Positions 62,350 to 64,000 of a DNA stretch of 64,000 nt are shown here, in pieces. The stretch comes from an uncultured Lachnospiraceae bacterium (GTDB lineage: Bacteria > Bacillota > Clostridia > Lachnospirales > Lachnospiraceae). The notes under the pieces were generated by a model. The model was not told the origin of the DNA, did no database searches, and was given only the letters and a program-made list of their open reading frames with translations. The position numbers and the translations under genes are program-made. Positions within the stretch are counted from its first letter, which is position 1; every line of letters begins with the position of its first letter. The DNA lies in NCBI GenBank assembly GCA_910579685.1, contig CAJTVN010000002.1, positions 62,001 through 126,000 on the forward strand, written 5' to 3'.

Positions 62350-63544
62350 TTTATCGACCGGCTATCCTTTTTACCGCATCCGGGAAAAGGAACTGTTATA
62401 CGACATCAACCTGCTTCGGGATTCCCTCTCGGAAAACTGGGGGAATTTTGTCATGGGTTATTCTTTCAAAACCAATTCCCTGCCCTGGCTCCTCACCTAT
62501 CTGCGGGGGCAGGGATTTTTTGCCGAAGTGGTTTCCGCCGAGGAGTACGATCTGGCGCACCGCCTTGGTTTTTCCGGAAAGAACATGATTTACAACGGCC
62601 CCGTCAAGGACAAAAAAATCTTTGAGACCGTGCTGATCGCCGGAGGCTACGTAAATTTGGATTCTTCCTGCGAGCTGACATGGATGGATGAGCTCTCCGC
62701 TCTCTACCCCTCCCGGCAGCTTTCCGTCGGACTTCGGGTGAACTGCGATATCGCTTCCCTGTGTCCCTCGGAGGAGCTTGCGGAGGCGCAGGGCGGGCGC
62801 TTCGGCTACTGTTATGAGAACGGCGTTTTAGGCGAAACCATCCAAAGGCTCCGGCGCCTTCCCAACGTAAAGGTTGCGGGACTCCACCTCCATTCCTCCA
62901 CCCAGTCCAGAACCGTGCAGGTCTACGGGGCCCTCGCCTCCATGGCTGTGCGGATCGCCCGGGAATATAACCTGTCCCTGGATTACGTGGATATGGGAGG
63001 CGGTTACTTTGGAGGCCGCAGCGACAAGCCGGATTACCGGGATTATTTCAAAGAGATCTGCCGGGTTCTGGGCTCCTTCTTTGACCGGGAAAAGACCGTT
63101 CTGATTGCGGAGCCAGGCGTGTCTCTGATCTCCCGGGCCACTACCTTTGAGAGCGAGGTTCTGGACGTGAAGGATATCCGGGATCGAAAGTTCGTGGTCA
63201 CCAACGCAAGCCGGGTCAATCTCAATCCCCTTGTCACAAGGCACGTTTACCCCCATCACATCGAATACCGAGGGGATGCGGGCCAGAGAGCGCGGGAAAG
63301 GTCCCAGTGGGTCTGCGGCTCCACCTGCATGGAATACGACAGGCTCTTTGAGATCGTTGACGGCCCGGCCCTGCAGGCGGGGGATAAGATCATATACGAT
63401 ACGGCCGGAGGCTACACCATGTGCCTGAGCCCCCTGTTTATCCACTATTTTCCCGCAGTGGTCATTGAGAAGGCGGACGGAAGCCTTTTCACCGCAAGAT
63501 CACCCTGGGGAAACGACGAATATCTCCAGAAAAATTACTGGTAA
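62342..63544 (+). CDS. Fold-type III PLP decarboxylase-like enzyme in the pse operon
   Basis: The 400-residue protein is related to diaminopimelate/ornithine decarboxylases. FVMGYSFKTNSLPWL (PLP lysine Lys43) starts the barrel. GLHLHSSTQ lies near residue 182, DYVDMGGGYFGG near 215, IAEPGVSL near 255 and CGSTCMEYDRL near 325 with the catalytic cysteine and Asp. DTAGGYTM completes the site near residue 358. EPGV replaces the usual EPGR, so substrate binding may differ. It sits between pseF and pseI, coupled to pseF by overlap. The standard pseudaminic acid pathway has no such step, so it may supply an amine used to modify the sugar, or work on an unrelated substrate. Confidence 0.82.
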   Translation: MNNLSTGYPFYRIREKELLYDINLLRDSLSENWGNFVMGYSFKTNSLPWLLTYLRGQGFFAEVVSAEEYDLAHRLGFSGKNMIYNGPVKDKKIFETVLIAGGYVNLDSSCELTWMDELSALYPSRQLSVGLRVNCDIASLCPSEELAEAQGGRFGYCYENGVLGETIQRLRRLPNVKVAGLHLHSSTQSRTVQVYGALASMAVRIAREYNLSLDYVDMGGGYFGGRSDKPDYRDYFKEICRVLGSFFDREKTVLIAEPGVSLISRATTFESEVLDVKDIRDRKFVVTNASRVNLNPLVTRHVYPHHIEYRGDAGQRARERSQWVCGSTCMEYDRLFEIVDGPALQAGDKIIYDTAGGYTMCLSPLFIHYFPAVVIEKADGSLFTARSPWGNDEYLQKNYW

Positions 63545-63563
63545 GAAAGGGAAGGGAATTCCA

Positions 63564-64000
63564 ATGAACAAAGAATTTAAGATTGGGAGTCGGACGATCT
63601 CCAAGGATTCTCCGGCCTTTATCGTGGCGGAGCTCTCCGCCAACCACAACCAGGACTACAACAGAGCCCTGGAGATCATCCATGCCGCAAAGGAGGCGGG
63701 AGCGGATGCGGTCAAGCTGCAGACCTATACGGCGGATTCCATCACCCTGGACTGCGACGACGAATGCTTCCAGATCAACGAGGGCACCATCTGGGACGGA
63801 ACCACGCTCTATCAGCTGTACCAGGAGGCCTTCACCCCCTGGGAATGGCAGCCCAGGCTGAAGCAAGAGGCCAATAAGCTGGGAATGGAATGCTTTTCCT
63901 CCCCCTTTGATTTCTCCTCCGTGGATTTTCTGGAGCAGATGGAGGTTCCCGCCTACAAAATCGCTTCCTACGAGATCAACGACATCCCCCTGATCCGCAA
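63564..64000 (+). CDS. pseI: Pseudaminic acid synthase, N-terminal part (cut by window edge)
   Basis: The open frame from ATG 63564 runs off the right edge after 145 codons. It reads FIVAELSANHNQDYNRALEII near residue 19, AGADAVKLQTYTADSITLDC near 45, TIWDGTTLYQLYQEAFTPWEW near 75 and MECFSSPFDFSSVDFLEQM near 110. ELSANHNQ, the IWDG.TLY..Y..A.TPWEW block and the DSITLDC block match PseI, which condenses PEP with 2,4-diacetamido-2,4,6-trideoxyaltrose. AAGGGAAGGG precedes the ATG. Its gene lies 19 bases after the decarboxylase-like gene. Confidence 0.9.
   Translation, partial: MNKEFKIGSRTISKDSPAFIVAELSANHNQDYNRALEIIHAAKEAGADAVKLQTYTADSITLDCDDECFQINEGTIWDGTTLYQLYQEAFTPWEWQPRLKQEANKLGMECFSSPFDFSSVDFLEQMEVPAYKIASYEINDIPLIR

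Noticed and set aside
1..64000. tRNA, rRNA, CRISPR, riboswitch or insertion sequence
   Set aside because: No clover-leaf, regular repeat-spacer pattern, conserved riboswitch core or transposase frame was seen; gaps between genes are nearly all under 110 bases and the largest is about 220.

Overview
The window reads as one large surface-glycan locus from a low-to-mid G+C Gram-positive Clostridia-type genome, probably Lachnospiraceae. This is inferred from gene style: strong AGGAGG-type ribosome sites, TTGnnn-17-TATAnT promoters, DUF6056/DUF6020-type membrane proteins, a CotH-family protein, and small PglC-type phosphoglycosyl transferases. There is no database search behind it. Coding density is very high. 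No stretch over 300 bases lacks a gene, and most neighbours on the minus strand overlap or abut, often as ATGA. No tRNA, rRNA, CRISPR array or insertion sequence was seen.

Region A (1-16520, minus strand) is a polymerase-type glycan operon running leftward out of the window from a promoter at about 16557-16585. In transcription order it has a membrane protein, a PglK/MsbA-like ABC exporter, a GT11-like enzyme, a DUF5672 protein, a GT17 enzyme, a Wzy-like polymerase, an acyltransferase-3 protein, a GT4, two GT2s, a pyruvyl transferase, a Wzx flippase, a DUF6056-like membrane protein and a GH88/105-like hydrolase.

Region B (16600-22128) holds short units. A divergent promoter drives an MBOAT acyltransferase with an SGNH-like partner. 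A GT39-like gene on the minus strand carries an in-frame TGA near its start. A DegV protein lies on the plus strand. Two hairpin terminators sit at the convergent gene ends.

Region C (22201-58316, minus strand) is the main cluster, with promoters at about 58356-58384 and 47138-47166. Its first half (58316 to 47203) has a second ABC exporter, an acyltransferase, two unknown polytopic proteins, a WecE-like aminotransferase, a GNAT, a DPM1/GtrB-like GT2 and a DUF6020 protein. Its second half (47095 to 22201) has a Wzy/ligase-like protein, then PglF-like dehydratase, PglE-like aminotransferase, an AT-rich pair (small acidic protein plus retropepsin-like protein) and a PglC-like initiating transferase. 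A PLP enzyme, an ATP-grasp ligase and a PglA-like GT4 follow. After these come UDP-sugar dehydrogenase, C4 epimerase, a deacetylase-like protein, four more GT4s, two AsnB-type amidotransferases and two tandem GT11 proteins, one fused to a GT2. The enzyme set suggests a 2-acetamido-4-amino-trideoxy sugar as the lipid-linked first residue and amidated uronic acids in the repeat.

Region D (58407-64000) has a CotH-like protein and a GT52/sialyltransferase-like gene on the minus strand. Divergent from them are pseF, a fold-type III PLP decarboxylase homologue and the start of pseI, which points to pseudaminic acid made and attached here. The remaining pse genes would lie beyond the right edge.

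The best candidates for something undescribed are the Pgl-like module that has an ATP-grasp/PLP-enzyme pair and no visible PglD, the retropepsin-like/acidic-protein pair inside it, and the decarboxylase homologue inside the pse operon.
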